From Streptomyces cucumeris (GTDB lineage Bacteria; Actinomycetota; Actinomycetes; Streptomycetales; Streptomycetaceae), in contig NZ_JANCLX010000022.1 of NCBI RefSeq assembly GCF_024295805.1, positions 1-64,000 on the forward strand: 64,000 nt of DNA. The letters run 5' to 3'. A model generated the notes under the pieces. The model was not told the origin of the DNA and ran no database searches. It saw only the letters and a list, made by a program, of their open reading frames with translations. Shown here one piece after another: positions 43,523-52,503 of this stretch (the first letter of the stretch is position 1; the number at the start of each line of letters is the position of its first letter). The translations under genes and the position numbers were made by a program.

Positions 43523-44737
43523 GTGCGGGACGGGGACATCCACGGGGACATCGTCATCGTGGGCGCGGGCGCGGCCGGGCTCTCGCTCGCGTACCGGCTG
43601 TGCGCGCAACCATGGAACGCGCCTTCGCCCCAGGTCACCCTGGTCGACGCCCCGCCCGGTCCGCTGCGCCCGCCCGAGCGCACCTGGTGCTACTGGGAGC
43701 CGCCCGGCGGTGAGTTCGACGAGGTGCTCACCGCGTCCTGGGAGCGGCTCCGGGTGCGTGGCCCCGGTGGCGAGACGGTGCAGGGACGGCCGGCCGGACT
43801 GCGCTACAAGATGCTCCGATCCGGTGACTTCGAGGCGTTCGTGGCCCGGCGCACCGGGCGGTGTCCCGGATTCCGGCGGGTGGCGGCCGCCGTGCACACC
43901 GTCACCGACGCACCGGGCGGCGCCGAGGTACGGGGGACGGGCCCCGCGGGAGAGCCCGTCGTACTGCGGGCCCGCTGGGCGTTCGACTCCCGGCCGCCCC
44001 GGCCGCTGCCACCGGCCCGCACCACACTCCTCCAGCACTTCCGCGGCTGGTTCATCCGGACCCCGCTGCCCCGCTTCGACCCGGCGGTGGCGGACCTCAT
44101 GGACTTCCGCACCCCACAGCCGCCGCGCGGACTGTCCTTCGGCTACATCCTGCCGTTCGGCCCGTGCGAAGCGCTCGTGGAGTACACCGAGTTCTCCCCT
44201 GCCGTCCTCGGCGACACCGGGTACGACCGCGCCCTCACCCACTACGCACGGCAGGTGCTCGGCCTGGACCGCTTCGAGGTGACCGCCGTCGAGCAGGGGG
44301 TCATCCCGATGACCGACGCACGCTTCCCCCGGCGGACCGGCGCCGCGGTGTTCCGCATCGGCACCGCCGGCGGCGCCACCCGTCCGTCCACCGGCTACAC
44401 CTTCGCCACCGTGCAACGGCAGAGCCGGGCGGCCGCGGAGGCGTGGCGGCGCGGGCGGCCCCCGGTGCCGCCCCGGCCCCACCGCCCGCGGGCGCGGGCG
44501 ATGGACGCGGTACTGCTGCGGGCCCTGGCGGCCGGTCGGGTGGACGGCGCGGCGTTCTTCACCGGACTGTTCCGGCAGGTGCCGATGGAACGGCTGCTGC
44601 GCTTCCTCGACGGACGCACCCGGGCGGCCGAGGACTTCGCCATCGGGCTGCGCACCCCCGTGCCCGCCATGCTGCGCACCGTCGCCGAACTGCCCTGGCT
44701 GCGACGCCACACCCCGGCCCCCGTGGAGGCGGTATGA
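43523..44737 (+). CDS. crtY: Lycopene cyclase
   Basis: A 404-residue FAD-dependent lycopene beta-cyclase that closes beta rings on lycopene. The dinucleotide-binding fold starts at DIVIVGAGAAGLSLAYRL. Family blocks PERTWCYWEPP, LQHFRGWFI, LPFGPCEALVEYTEFSP and GGATRPSTGYTFATVQRQ follow. GTG 43523 has AAGGAGG eight bases upstream. The stop overlaps the crtT start (ATGA). It begins the crtYTU operon found facing crtEIBV in S. griseus and S. coelicolor. Its beta-carotene product feeds CrtU. Confidence 0.92.
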   Translation: MRDGDIHGDIVIVGAGAAGLSLAYRLCAQPWNAPSPQVTLVDAPPGPLRPPERTWCYWEPPGGEFDEVLTASWERLRVRGPGGETVQGRPAGLRYKMLRSGDFEAFVARRTGRCPGFRRVAAAVHTVTDAPGGAEVRGTGPAGEPVVLRARWAFDSRPPRPLPPARTTLLQHFRGWFIRTPLPRFDPAVADLMDFRTPQPPRGLSFGYILPFGPCEALVEYTEFSPAVLGDTGYDRALTHYARQVLGLDRFEVTAVEQGVIPMTDARFPRRTGAAVFRIGTAGGATRPSTGYTFATVQRQSRAAAEAWRRGRPPVPPRPHRPRARAMDAVLLRALAAGRVDGAAFFTGLFRQVPMERLLRFLDGRTRAAEDFAIGLRTPVPAMLRTVAELPWLRRHTPAPVEAV

Positions 44738-45489
44738 CACCACATCGCACACCGGCCCTGCTGCGCGACGCGGAACTGGCCGCCGCTTTCGACCGCGCGG
44801 CATCCGGCTACGACCGGCTGATCGCCCTCAACCCCGGCTACCACGGCCATCTGCGCCGCTCCGCCCGGCGCCTGGGACTGCCCGCGCACGGCGCCGGGCT
44901 GCGGCTGCTCGACCTCGGCTGCGGTACCGGGGCCTCCACCGCCGCACTGCTCAAGGCCGCGCCCGAGGCGGAGATCGTGGCCGTGGACGCCTCGGTGGGC
45001 ATGCTGGAGCGGGCCACCGCCAAGCGCTGGCCGTCCCGGGTCCGCTTCGTGCACACCCCTGCCGAGCGGCTCTCCGCCACCTGGGGCGCGGGGTCGTTCG
45101 ACGCGGTCTTCGCCGCCTATCTGTTCCGCAACGTCACCGACCCGGACACGCTGCTCGGCACCGTCCGGGCGCTGCTCGTGCCCCACGGCCGGCTGGCGGT
45201 GCACGACTACCTGCTCAGCGGCAACCCCCTGCACCGGGCGGTGTGGACCGCGGTGTGCCGCGCCATCGTCCAGCCCGCCGGAACCCTCACCGGGGACCGG
45301 GCCCTCTACCGCCACCTCCGCCGCAGCGTCGCGGAGTTCGACACCGCGGACGCCTTCCGCGAACGGATGCGGCGGGCCGGCTTCGACCAGGTCAGGGTGG
45401 TGCCGATGCCCGGCTGGCAGACCGGGGTGGTGCACACCGTCGTGGGCGGCGCGGCCACCGGCGTACCCGGCCACCGGACCACCTGGTGA
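44734..45489 (+). CDS. crtT: Carotenoid-cluster SAM-dependent methyltransferase
   Basis: A 251-residue class I methyltransferase. Motif I reads LRLLDLGCGTGASTAA, followed by VDASVGMLERA and FDAVFAAYLFRNVTD, a UbiE/MenG-like pattern. Gene position between crtY and crtU identifies it as crtT. Its exact substrate in carotenoid formation has not been firmly defined. Start ATG 44734 overlaps crtY; the stop overlaps the crtU start (GTGA). Confidence 0.88.
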   Translation: MTPHRTPALLRDAELAAAFDRAASGYDRLIALNPGYHGHLRRSARRLGLPAHGAGLRLLDLGCGTGASTAALLKAAPEAEIVAVDASVGMLERATAKRWPSRVRFVHTPAERLSATWGAGSFDAVFAAYLFRNVTDPDTLLGTVRALLVPHGRLAVHDYLLSGNPLHRAVWTAVCRAIVQPAGTLTGDRALYRHLRRSVAEFDTADAFRERMRRAGFDQVRVVPMPGWQTGVVHTVVGGAATGVPGHRTTW

Positions 45490-47057
45490 CCGCCGTGGGA
45501 CGGCGCTGCGCGGTCGACGGCGCCGTACCGCGCCGGGGCCGCGACCGCCGCGCCCGGGTGCTGCCGCCGCCGGCGGGACGGCCCCGGATCACCGGGGACG
45601 CACCGAGCGTGGCGGTGGCCGGTGGCGGTGTCGCCGGACTCGCCGCCGCCACCTGCCTGGCCGAACGCGGTGTCCACGTCACCCTGTACGAGCGGGAGGC
45701 ACACCTCGGCGGACGGCTCGCGGGCTGGCCGGTACGGCTGGACGACGGCTCACAGGTCACCATGAGCCGCGGCTTCCACGCCTTCTTCCGGCAGTACTAC
45801 AACCTCCGCGGACTGCTGCGGCGGACCGACCCCGGACTGCGGACGCTCACCGGACTGCCGGACTACCCACTGCGGCACAGCCGGGGCACGTACGACAGCT
45901 TCGCCCGGGTGCCCCGCACCCCGCCGCTGAGCGCCCTGGGTTTCGTGGCGCTGAGCCCCAGCTTCGGTGTGCGGGACCTGCTGCGGATGCGTCCGGCCGC
46001 CGCGCTGCCCCTCTTGGACGTCCGGGTGCCGGAGGTGTACGAGCGGCTGGACGGCATCAGCGCACGGGACTTCCTCACCCGGATCCGCTTCCCCGAGGCC
46101 GCGCGGCATCTGGCGTTCGAAGTGTTCTCGCGCAGTTTCTTCGCCGACCCGGGCGAACTCTCCGCCGCCGAGCTGGCGTTGATGTTCCACATCTACTTCC
46201 TCGGCTCCGCGGAGGGACTGCTCTTCGACGTGCCCCGGGAGCCGTTCCCGCAGGCCTTGTGGGAACCGCTGGGCCGCTATCTGACCGGCCACGGCGCACG
46301 GCTGCGGACGGGGAGCCCGGTGGAGCGCCTGGAGCCGGAACCGGGCGGCGGGGTACGGCTCACCGCGGACGGCGCCACCCGGCGCCATGACGCGGCCGTG
46401 CTGGCACTGGACACCGACGGGCTGCGCCGGGTGGTGGCGGACTCACCGCGGCTGGGCACCGGACGGTGGCGGGCCGGGATCGAACGGCTGCGCACGGCGC
46501 CGCCGTTCCTGGTGTCCCGGCTGTGGCTGGACCGTCCGGTGCGCGCCGACCGCCCCGGTTTCCTCGGCACCAGTGGCTACGGCGCGCTGGACAACGTCAG
46601 CGTGCTGGAGCGCTGGGAGGGCGAGGCGGCCCGGTGGGCCGCCCGCACCGGCGGTTCGGTGGTCGAACTGCATGCCTACGCCGTCGCCCCGGACCTCGAC
46701 CGCGAGGCCGGACAGGAGGCGTTGATCGCCCAGTTGCACCAGGTCTACCCGGAGACGCGGGAGGCACGGATCATTGCGCGGTGCCATGAGTGGCGGGCGG
46801 ACTGCCCGCTGTTCCCGGTCGGCGGGTTCGGCGGCCGTCCCACGGTGCGCACCCCCGATCCCTCCGTCGTGCTGGCGGGCGATCTGGTGCGCACCGCCCT
46901 GCCGGTGGCGCTGATGGAACGCGCGGCGACCACCGGTTTCCTCGCCGCGAACGCCCTGCTGGAGCGGTGGGGCGTCCGGGGACAGACGCTGTGGACGGTG
47001 CCGCCGAAGGGCCGTTCGGCGGCGCTGCGCGCGCTGGCCGGGCTGGGCGGCGGCTGA
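45486..47057 (+). CDS. crtU: Isorenieratene synthase / carotene aromatase-desaturase
   Basis: A 523-residue FAD-dependent desaturase/methyltransferase that turns beta-rings of beta-carotene into aromatic rings, giving isorenieratene. The FAD fold begins at SVAVAGGGVAGLAAATCLAE, and MSRGFHAFFRQYYNLRGLL and the C-terminal PSVVLAGDLVRTALPVALMERA match the family. GTG 45486 overlaps crtT by four bases. The first 35 residues are Arg/Pro-rich and may not be part of the fold. Ends at a set of 14-bp tandem repeats. Confidence 0.9.
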   Translation: MTAVGRRCAVDGAVPRRGRDRRARVLPPPAGRPRITGDAPSVAVAGGGVAGLAAATCLAERGVHVTLYEREAHLGGRLAGWPVRLDDGSQVTMSRGFHAFFRQYYNLRGLLRRTDPGLRTLTGLPDYPLRHSRGTYDSFARVPRTPPLSALGFVALSPSFGVRDLLRMRPAAALPLLDVRVPEVYERLDGISARDFLTRIRFPEAARHLAFEVFSRSFFADPGELSAAELALMFHIYFLGSAEGLLFDVPREPFPQALWEPLGRYLTGHGARLRTGSPVERLEPEPGGGVRLTADGATRRHDAAVLALDTDGLRRVVADSPRLGTGRWRAGIERLRTAPPFLVSRLWLDRPVRADRPGFLGTSGYGALDNVSVLERWEGEAARWAARTGGSVVELHAYAVAPDLDREAGQEALIAQLHQVYPETREARIIARCHEWRADCPLFPVGGFGGRPTVRTPDPSVVLAGDLVRTALPVALMERAATTGFLAANALLERWGVRGQTLWTVPPKGRSAALRALAGLGGG

Positions 47058-47095
47058 CGGGCGGCGACTGATGGGCGGCGACTGATGGGCGGGAG
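47055..47095. repeat. 14-bp tandem repeat between crtU and crtV
   Basis: TGACGGGCGGCGAC, TGATGGGCGGCGAC and TGATGGGCGGGAG follow each other; the first begins at the crtU stop codon and each unit repeats a TGA. It fills nearly all of the gap between the convergent operons. Recent slippage or a stop-codon safeguard are both possible. Confidence 0.7.
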
Positions 47096-47107
47096 TGCGG
47101 CGGGTGG

Positions 47108-48127
47108 TCAGCCCGGGAACCTGCCCGCGCTCCGCAGGGCCCAGCGTCGCTCCGCGTACGCCAGGTCGTCACGCCACAGCCGGGCGGCCGCCGCGCGGAT
47201 CAGCGGGCGCAGCGCCGGGGCCGCGGCGCGCGCCACGCCGAACCCCGGCCGGTCCGACACCGCGACCACCGCCTCGATCACCGCCGTACGGGGCCGCCCC
47301 GCCGCGTCCGGGGTCAGGGGCGTGGCATGGGTTTCGACCACGGACCCCTGCCCCTCGCCCGCCACGATGCGCATCACGACGGTCCGTGGACCGGGCGCGG
47401 TGAACTCCGCCCGGACCGGGACCGTCGCCCGCCCCGCCACCTTGAACGCGACCTCCACCACGAAGGCGTCGCCTTCCGGGTCCGCGGTGTCATCCCCGGC
47501 GGGTGCCTTCACCACCGTCAGATCGACGAACGAGTACGGGTGGAGCCATGCGCCGTGCCATGGATCGAGCCGGTTGGCCACCACATCCTGCGGTTCGCAG
47601 CGGCCGACACCGGTGTACACGGCGCTCAGCGCGCGGACCGGATCGGGCCGGACCGGGACGGCCGGCCGCTCCAGGGGGCGTTCACCACCGGTCCGGTCCA
47701 GCCGTACCCAGACCAGTACCCCGTCGTCGTACGCCGGGAAGGGGTCCCAGCCCGCGAACGGCCCGCCGTCCAGGGCGAGTCCGTGCCAGCGGCAGATCAG
47801 GGTGCCGCAGCGCACCGGGCTGTCCTTGAGCGGGGCGCCGAGGTGCGGACACGCCCCGGGCCCGGCGCGCAGCGCCCCGTCGGCGCCCCGCCACACCACT
47901 ACCTCGACACCTGCGACGGTGCGGCCGAACGGCCGCCCCGGCCGGACGTCCCGCGAGGCGGCCAGGACGAACCAGTTGCCGCAGGGCCGGGCCCGCGCGC
48001 GGGCCAGCGCGTCGGCGATGAGCGCGGGACGGGCCTCCCGCCAGGTGGGCGGCTGCCGTTCCCACGGCACGGAACCGCGGCGCAGCCGCAGGGCGTACCG
48101 GCCGCGCCGGGCATGGAGGAAGGTCAT
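47108..48127 (-). CDS. crtV: Rieske 2Fe-2S protein of the carotenoid cluster (DUF5914 type)
   Basis: A 339-residue protein with a Rieske domain: CPHLGAPL (Cys/His pair) and CRWHGLAL (second pair) at about 90-115. A C-terminal domain (about 160-339) resembles DUF5914; the block DPWHGAWLHPYSFVDL may bind substrate or iron. Streptomyces carotenoid clusters carry such a protein in the crtV slot. Its reaction is not established; the older methylesterase label is not supported by this sequence. Start ATG 48127 overlaps crtB (ATGA). Last gene of the leftward operon. Confidence 0.8.
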   Translation of the reverse strand: MTFLHARRGRYALRLRRGSVPWERQPPTWREARPALIADALARARARPCGNWFVLAASRDVRPGRPFGRTVAGVEVVVWRGADGALRAGPGACPHLGAPLKDSPVRCGTLICRWHGLALDGGPFAGWDPFPAYDDGVLVWVRLDRTGGERPLERPAVPVRPDPVRALSAVYTGVGRCEPQDVVANRLDPWHGAWLHPYSFVDLTVVKAPAGDDTADPEGDAFVVEVAFKVAGRATVPVRAEFTAPGPRTVVMRIVAGEGQGSVVETHATPLTPDAAGRPRTAVIEAVVAVSDRPGFGVARAAAPALRPLIRAAAARLWRDDLAYAERRWALRSAGRFPG

Positions 48128-49146
48128 ACGGAGCCCTCCCGTGCGAAGGCCCCGCGGTGTGCTGGCGCGGGGCCGGACACCCCATCGGGTTCCGGTCCCC
48201 GGGCCCGGCCGGTGCGGTCCCGGAGCCGGGCGGCCGCGACCCGGCCCAGCCCGTCCACCGCCACCGCGGCACGGCGGCGGCGCGGAACGGCCGAACGCCG
48301 GTGCACCACGCGGTAGTCGTCCGCCGCGATGGCGTCCAGGATGCCGCCGTAGAGCACACAGGCCGTACGGATGCACGGCCGGGACACCGGATCGAGTATG
48401 GCCAGCCCGGGGGTCGCCTCGCGGTACACCCCGAGGGTGAGCCCGGCCGCGGCCCGCAGCGCGGCCACGATCCGCCGGTCGTGGACCCCGGTGGCGCGGC
48501 TCCACTCCAGCAGCTCCCGGTCCACCCCGTGTGCCGCCAGAAGGTCACGGGGCAGATAGACCCGGCCGCGCTCCAGATCCTCGCCCACGTCCCGCAGGAA
48601 GTTGGTGAGCTGGAAGGCGACACCCAGCGCGGCGGCGTGCGGAGCGGCCTCCGCGCGCGGGACGACGGTGCCGAGCACGGGGAGCATCTGCAACCCGATG
48701 ACGGCCGCGGAGCCGTGCATATAGGCGCGCAGGTCGTCGTAGGTGGCGTAGTCGGTGACCGCCAGATCGCTGCGCATGGAGGCCATGAAGTCGGTGAAGT
48801 GGCGGTGGTCGATGCCGTACACGGCGGCGGTGTGCGCCAGGGCCCGGACCACCGGATCGTCACTGGTGCCGGTGCGCAGCCCGGTGGTCAGCCGGGTCCG
48901 GAGCGCGTCGAGCGCCGCGCCGCGCTCGGCCGGACCGGCCCGGCTCACCAGGTCGTCCACGATGTCATCGGCCCAGCGGGCGAAACCGTACAGGGCGTGC
49001 ACCGCGGGGCGGCGGGCCACCGGCAGCAGCCGGGTGGCCAGGAAGTACGTCTTGCCGTGGCGTGCGTTGAGCGCCCGGCAGCGGGTGTACGCGGCGCGCA
49101 GCGCCGGGTCGGTGATCCCCGCCGCGTCCAGCTCCCGGGCGGTCAT
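48124..49146 (-). CDS. crtB: Phytoene synthase
   Basis: A 340-residue trans-isoprenyl diphosphate synthase that joins two geranylgeranyl diphosphates to phytoene. Both acidic motifs are present: ARWADDIVDD and FQLTNFLRDVGEDLERGR with YLPRDLL. The C-terminal 35 residues are Gly/Pro/Arg-rich and non-conserved. ATG 49146 overlaps the crtI stop (ATGA). GGPP must come from elsewhere, because no GGPP synthase is present in this window. Confidence 0.92.
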   Translation of the reverse strand: MTARELDAAGITDPALRAAYTRCRALNARHGKTYFLATRLLPVARRPAVHALYGFARWADDIVDDLVSRAGPAERGAALDALRTRLTTGLRTGTSDDPVVRALAHTAAVYGIDHRHFTDFMASMRSDLAVTDYATYDDLRAYMHGSAAVIGLQMLPVLGTVVPRAEAAPHAAALGVAFQLTNFLRDVGEDLERGRVYLPRDLLAAHGVDRELLEWSRATGVHDRRIVAALRAAAGLTLGVYREATPGLAILDPVSRPCIRTACVLYGGILDAIAADDYRVVHRRSAVPRRRRAAVAVDGLGRVAAARLRDRTGRARGPEPDGVSGPAPAHRGAFAREGSV

Positions 49147-50711
49147 GGGCCGACGCCTTTTCCTGCGGGTTCCGCATCGGTCAGAGCGGGGGGCCGGGCG
49201 GTGGCGCGGGACGGCGGCCGTCCGGCGCCGGAGGGCTGTCCGGTGATCCGCAGCGCGGCCAGCTTGCCGGAGAGCAGCACCGTCGGCACCCCGACACCGG
49301 GTGTGGTGCCACATCCGGCCAGCACCGCGTTCGCCACTCCGCGCACCAGGTTGCGCGGCCGGAACGGGCCGGTCTGCGCGAAGGTGTGCGCGGCGGAGAA
49401 CGGAGTGCCCGCCGCATGCCCCTCGGCCGTCCAGTCGGCCGGGGTGACCAGGCACTCCTCCTCGATGGCGGCACCGATCCCGGTCAGTCCGCGGCGCTCC
49501 AGCTCGGTCAGCAGACCGTCCCGGTAGCGGGGCGCCAGCTCCCGCCACGCCCGCGGACCGGGCCCGATCTCGGTGTTGGGGCAGGGCGCGAGGATGTAGT
49601 GCAGATGGCGGCCGGGCGGGGCGAGACCGGGATCGTGGGTGGTCGGGCGGGTGATCAGCAGGGACGGATCGGTCATCGTCCGCCCCGTGCGGGTGAGTTC
49701 GTCGAAGGTGCCGCGCCACGCGGCACCGAAGGAGAGGGTGTGGTGCGCCAGATCAGGCCAGGTGCGGTCGGTGCCCGCGTGCAGCACCACCGCCGACGGG
49801 GCGTGGCGCAGCCGCAGCGGACGGCGTGGCCGCCGCCCCAACAGCCCGTAGGAGACCGGCAGATCGGGGGTGAGGACCACCGCGTCACAGGGGATGCGGC
49901 CCTGGTCGGTCAGGACGGCGGTCACACGGTCCCCGGTGCGCTCCAGCCGGGTGACCCGGTGGCGGTAGCGCAGTTCGGCACCCGCGTCGGCGGCGGCGCC
50001 GGCCAGCGCGGTCGGCAGGGCGTGCACACCGCCGCGCGGGAAGTACACCCCGGCCACCGTGTCCATGTACGCGATGACCGCGTACGCGGCCAGTGCCCGC
50101 GCGGGCGGCACCCCGACGTAGAGCGCCTGGAAGCTGAACACCCGGCGCACCCGCTCGTCCTGGAGGAAGCGGCCGAGCCGCGCGTCGAGCCGTCCGAACC
50201 CGCCGAGGGCGGCGAGCCGGGCCAGATCGGGGTGGAGGAGCTGCCAGGGGGAGTCGTAGTTGGTGTCGATGAATCGGCGCATCTGGACCGCGTAGAGCCG
50301 TTCCAGCCACGTCCGCAGCCGCCGGTAGCCCCGCGCCTCACGGGCGCCCGCGAACCGGCGGACCTCCGCCTCCATGGCGTCGGCGCCGGTGTGGACGTCG
50401 AGGTGCTCACCGTCGGCGAAACGGGCGCGGTAGGCCGGATGCAGCCCGATCAGCTCCAGTCGGCCGGCGAGCCGGTCGCCGACGGCGGCGAGCGCCTCCT
50501 CGATCAGATGCGGCATGGTCAGCACGGTCGGGCCGGTGTCCATCCGGTAGCCGCCGCGCTCGGTGCGCCCGGCCCGTCCGCCGGGCAGGGCCGCCCGTTC
50601 CACCACGGTCACCCGGCGTCCGGCGCCCAGCAGATGGAGCGTGGCCGCGAGCCCCGAAAGACCCGCGCCGACCACCACGACGTGGTCGGTGCGTCCGTCG
50701 ACGGTCCTCAT
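49143..50711 (-). CDS. crtI: Phytoene desaturase
   Basis: A 522-residue FAD-dependent desaturase converting phytoene to lycopene. The FAD fold HVVVVGAGLSGLAATLHLLG and the PGGRAGRTERGGYRMDTGPTV block are at the N-terminus. The C-terminal bacterial-type desaturase signature NAVLAGCGTTPGVGVP is present. A 30-residue low-complexity tail follows. ATG 50711 overlaps the stop of a 26-codon ORF that occupies the position of crtE in related clusters. Confidence 0.92.
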   Translation of the reverse strand: MRTVDGRTDHVVVVGAGLSGLAATLHLLGAGRRVTVVERAALPGGRAGRTERGGYRMDTGPTVLTMPHLIEEALAAVGDRLAGRLELIGLHPAYRARFADGEHLDVHTGADAMEAEVRRFAGAREARGYRRLRTWLERLYAVQMRRFIDTNYDSPWQLLHPDLARLAALGGFGRLDARLGRFLQDERVRRVFSFQALYVGVPPARALAAYAVIAYMDTVAGVYFPRGGVHALPTALAGAAADAGAELRYRHRVTRLERTGDRVTAVLTDQGRIPCDAVVLTPDLPVSYGLLGRRPRRPLRLRHAPSAVVLHAGTDRTWPDLAHHTLSFGAAWRGTFDELTRTGRTMTDPSLLITRPTTHDPGLAPPGRHLHYILAPCPNTEIGPGPRAWRELAPRYRDGLLTELERRGLTGIGAAIEEECLVTPADWTAEGHAAGTPFSAAHTFAQTGPFRPRNLVRGVANAVLAGCGTTPGVGVPTVLLSGKLAALRITGQPSGAGRPPSRATARPPALTDAEPAGKGVGP

Positions 50712-50788
50712 CGGCCGCCGTCTCCGGGCGCGGCCACCTCCGCGTCCACGGCGGTGGCCGGACTCCGTTCTCCCGCGGTGCGGCGCAT
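50708..50788 (-). CDS. 26-residue ORF coupled to crtI; possible crtE remnant
   Basis: ATG 50788 is preceded by AGAGGAAG with a four-base spacer, and the stop overlaps the crtI start (ATGA). The peptide (MRRTAGERSPATAV...) has no domain. Related clusters start with crtE (GGPP synthase) here. The short frame could be the 5' end of crtE after an internal deletion, kept because it couples ribosomes into crtI, or an unrelated leader. I favour the remnant but cannot prove it. Confidence 0.5.
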   Translation of the reverse strand: MRRTAGERSPATAVDAEVAAPGDGGR

Positions 50789-50903
50789 GGCGCTTCCTCT
50801 CTGAGCGGCCCGGTGGCGGCAGCCGCCCCGGGCGGTCCGCCACATCCGACACCTCCGACGGGCGCACCGTCCGGCGCGCCGTCGCATCAGGAGGGGTGCC
50901 CGC

Positions 50904-51650
50904 TCAGCGGGTGTCCGTGTCGCCCCGGCACTCCTTCGGCCCAACCGGTGTGGTGTTCCGCCACGCCTGGGCGTAGGCCGCCGCGGCCGAACGGGGGTCC
51001 TCGGCCGCGCACACCCCGGAGACCACGGCGGCCCCCGCCGCCCCGGCGGTCCGCAGCCGCGGCAGATCGGCGGGGGTGACTCCGCCGATGGCCACGGCGG
51101 GCAGCGGACCGAGCCGGACCAGCCGCGCGAAGCCGTCGTGGCCGAGGGCGGGCGGCGCGTCGGTCTTGGTACGGGTGGCGCGCAGGGCGCCGATGCCCAG
51201 GTGGTCGACGCGTGCGGGCTCCCCGGCCGCTGCCCGCACCTCCTCGGGCGTGGCCGTGCTCAGCCCGAGCACCGCCTCCTCGCCGATCAACTCCCGTACG
51301 GCGGCGACGGGCAGGTCCGACTGGCCCACGTGGACACCGGTCACCCGGGCCCCGGCGGCCCGTGCGGCCAGGAACACATCCACACGGTCGTTGACCATCA
51401 GCGCCACCGGCTCGGGGAGGACGGCGGCCACCTCCAGCACCGTGCGCAGGAAGTCCCCGCCGTCCGCGGCCTTCTCCCGCACCTGCACCGCGGTGACACC
51501 CCCGGCCACGGCATGTGCCACGGTCTCGGCCACGCTGCGGCCGCGGGCCGCGCACTGGGCGGTGTCGGTGACCAGATACACCGACAGATCCACCGGCGGT
51601 GCCCCGGCGGACGGATCCGCCCCGGAAGACGGATTCCAGGAGGAGCTCAT
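50904..51650 (-). CDS. thiE: Thiamine-phosphate synthase
   Basis: A 248-residue TIM-barrel enzyme joining HMP-diphosphate and thiazole phosphate to thiamine phosphate. Blocks seen are LYLVTD-like VYLVTDTAQC, GVTAVQVREK, LMVNDRVDVFLAARAAG, GVHVGQSDLPV, VDHLGIGALRATRTK and VAIGGVTPADL. There is an N-terminal extension of about 20 residues. ATG 51650 overlaps the thiM stop (ATGA). The last gene of the riboswitch-controlled operon, 115 bp before the crtI leader ORF. Confidence 0.92.
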   Translation of the reverse strand: MSSSWNPSSGADPSAGAPPVDLSVYLVTDTAQCAARGRSVAETVAHAVAGGVTAVQVREKAADGGDFLRTVLEVAAVLPEPVALMVNDRVDVFLAARAAGARVTGVHVGQSDLPVAAVRELIGEEAVLGLSTATPEEVRAAAGEPARVDHLGIGALRATRTKTDAPPALGHDGFARLVRLGPLPAVAIGGVTPADLPRLRTAGAAGAAVVSGVCAAEDPRSAAAAYAQAWRNTTPVGPKECRGDTDTR

Positions 51651-52459
51651 GAGATCGCCGCCTGTGCGGTGAGCTCCGACGGCTCCAGCGCGGCCAGGGC
51701 GTCCAGGAACGCCACCGCGAAGCTCCCCGGGCCGGACGACTCCCGGGCGGCGCGCTCGGCGGCGACGGTGTACGCGGCCACCGCCGCCACTGTGGTGGCG
51801 AACCGGTCCCCGTCCACCGCCGCGAACGCCGCCAGCACCGCGCCCAGCGCACAGCCGCCGCCGGTCACCCGGGTCAGCAGCGCGTCCCCGTTGGCGATCC
51901 GGGCGTGCCGGGTGCCGTCGGTGACCACGTCCACCGGACCGGACACCGCGACCACTCCACCGGTGGCGCGGGCCAGTTCCCCGGCGGCCCGCCGGGCGGC
52001 CTCCACCTCGTGTGCGGAGTCCACCCCGCGGCCGCCGCCACCGCCGTCCGCCAGGGCGATGATCTCGGAGGCGTTGCCCCGGATCACGGTGGGCCGCAAG
52101 CCCAGCAGCCGCCGCGCCAGTTCGGTGCGCACCGGCAGTACGCCGACGGCCACCGGATCCAGCACCCATGGGGTCCCGGCCGCTGCGGCCGCCCGCGCCG
52201 CCTCGGTCATGGCGGTGCGCTGCTCGGCGTGCGGGGTACCCAGGTTGACCAGCACCCCCGAGGCGATCCCGGCGAACGGACCGGCCTCCCCGGGGATGTC
52301 CACCATGGCGGGGGAGGCACCGAGGGCCAGCAGCGCGTTCGCGGTGAAACCGGTGACGACCGCGTTGGTCAGACACTGCACCAGCGGGGTGGTCTCCCGC
52401 ACCCGGGCGAGGGCGTGCGCGGCGAAGGCGGTGTGCTCGGGGACGGTGGAAGGGGCCAT
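51647..52459 (-). CDS. thiM: Hydroxyethylthiazole kinase
   Basis: A 270-residue ribokinase-fold enzyme phosphorylating the thiazole moiety for salvage. Family blocks are TPLVQCLTNAVVTGFTANALLALGASPAMVD, GTPWVLDPVAVG, VIRGNASEIIAL and the anion-hole/catalytic VTGGGCALGAVLAAF, where Cys is the usual nucleophile-adjacent residue. It lies 44 bp after the permease gene and overlaps thiE. No thiD, so HMP phosphorylation must be encoded elsewhere. Confidence 0.93.
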   Translation of the reverse strand: MAPSTVPEHTAFAAHALARVRETTPLVQCLTNAVVTGFTANALLALGASPAMVDIPGEAGPFAGIASGVLVNLGTPHAEQRTAMTEAARAAAAAGTPWVLDPVAVGVLPVRTELARRLLGLRPTVIRGNASEIIALADGGGGGRGVDSAHEVEAARRAAGELARATGGVVAVSGPVDVVTDGTRHARIANGDALLTRVTGGGCALGAVLAAFAAVDGDRFATTVAAVAAYTVAAERAARESSGPGSFAVAFLDALAALEPSELTAQAAIS

Positions 52460-52503
52460 GGGGGAACGCTCCGGAAACGGGGTCGGGACGGGGCGGCGCG
52501 GGC

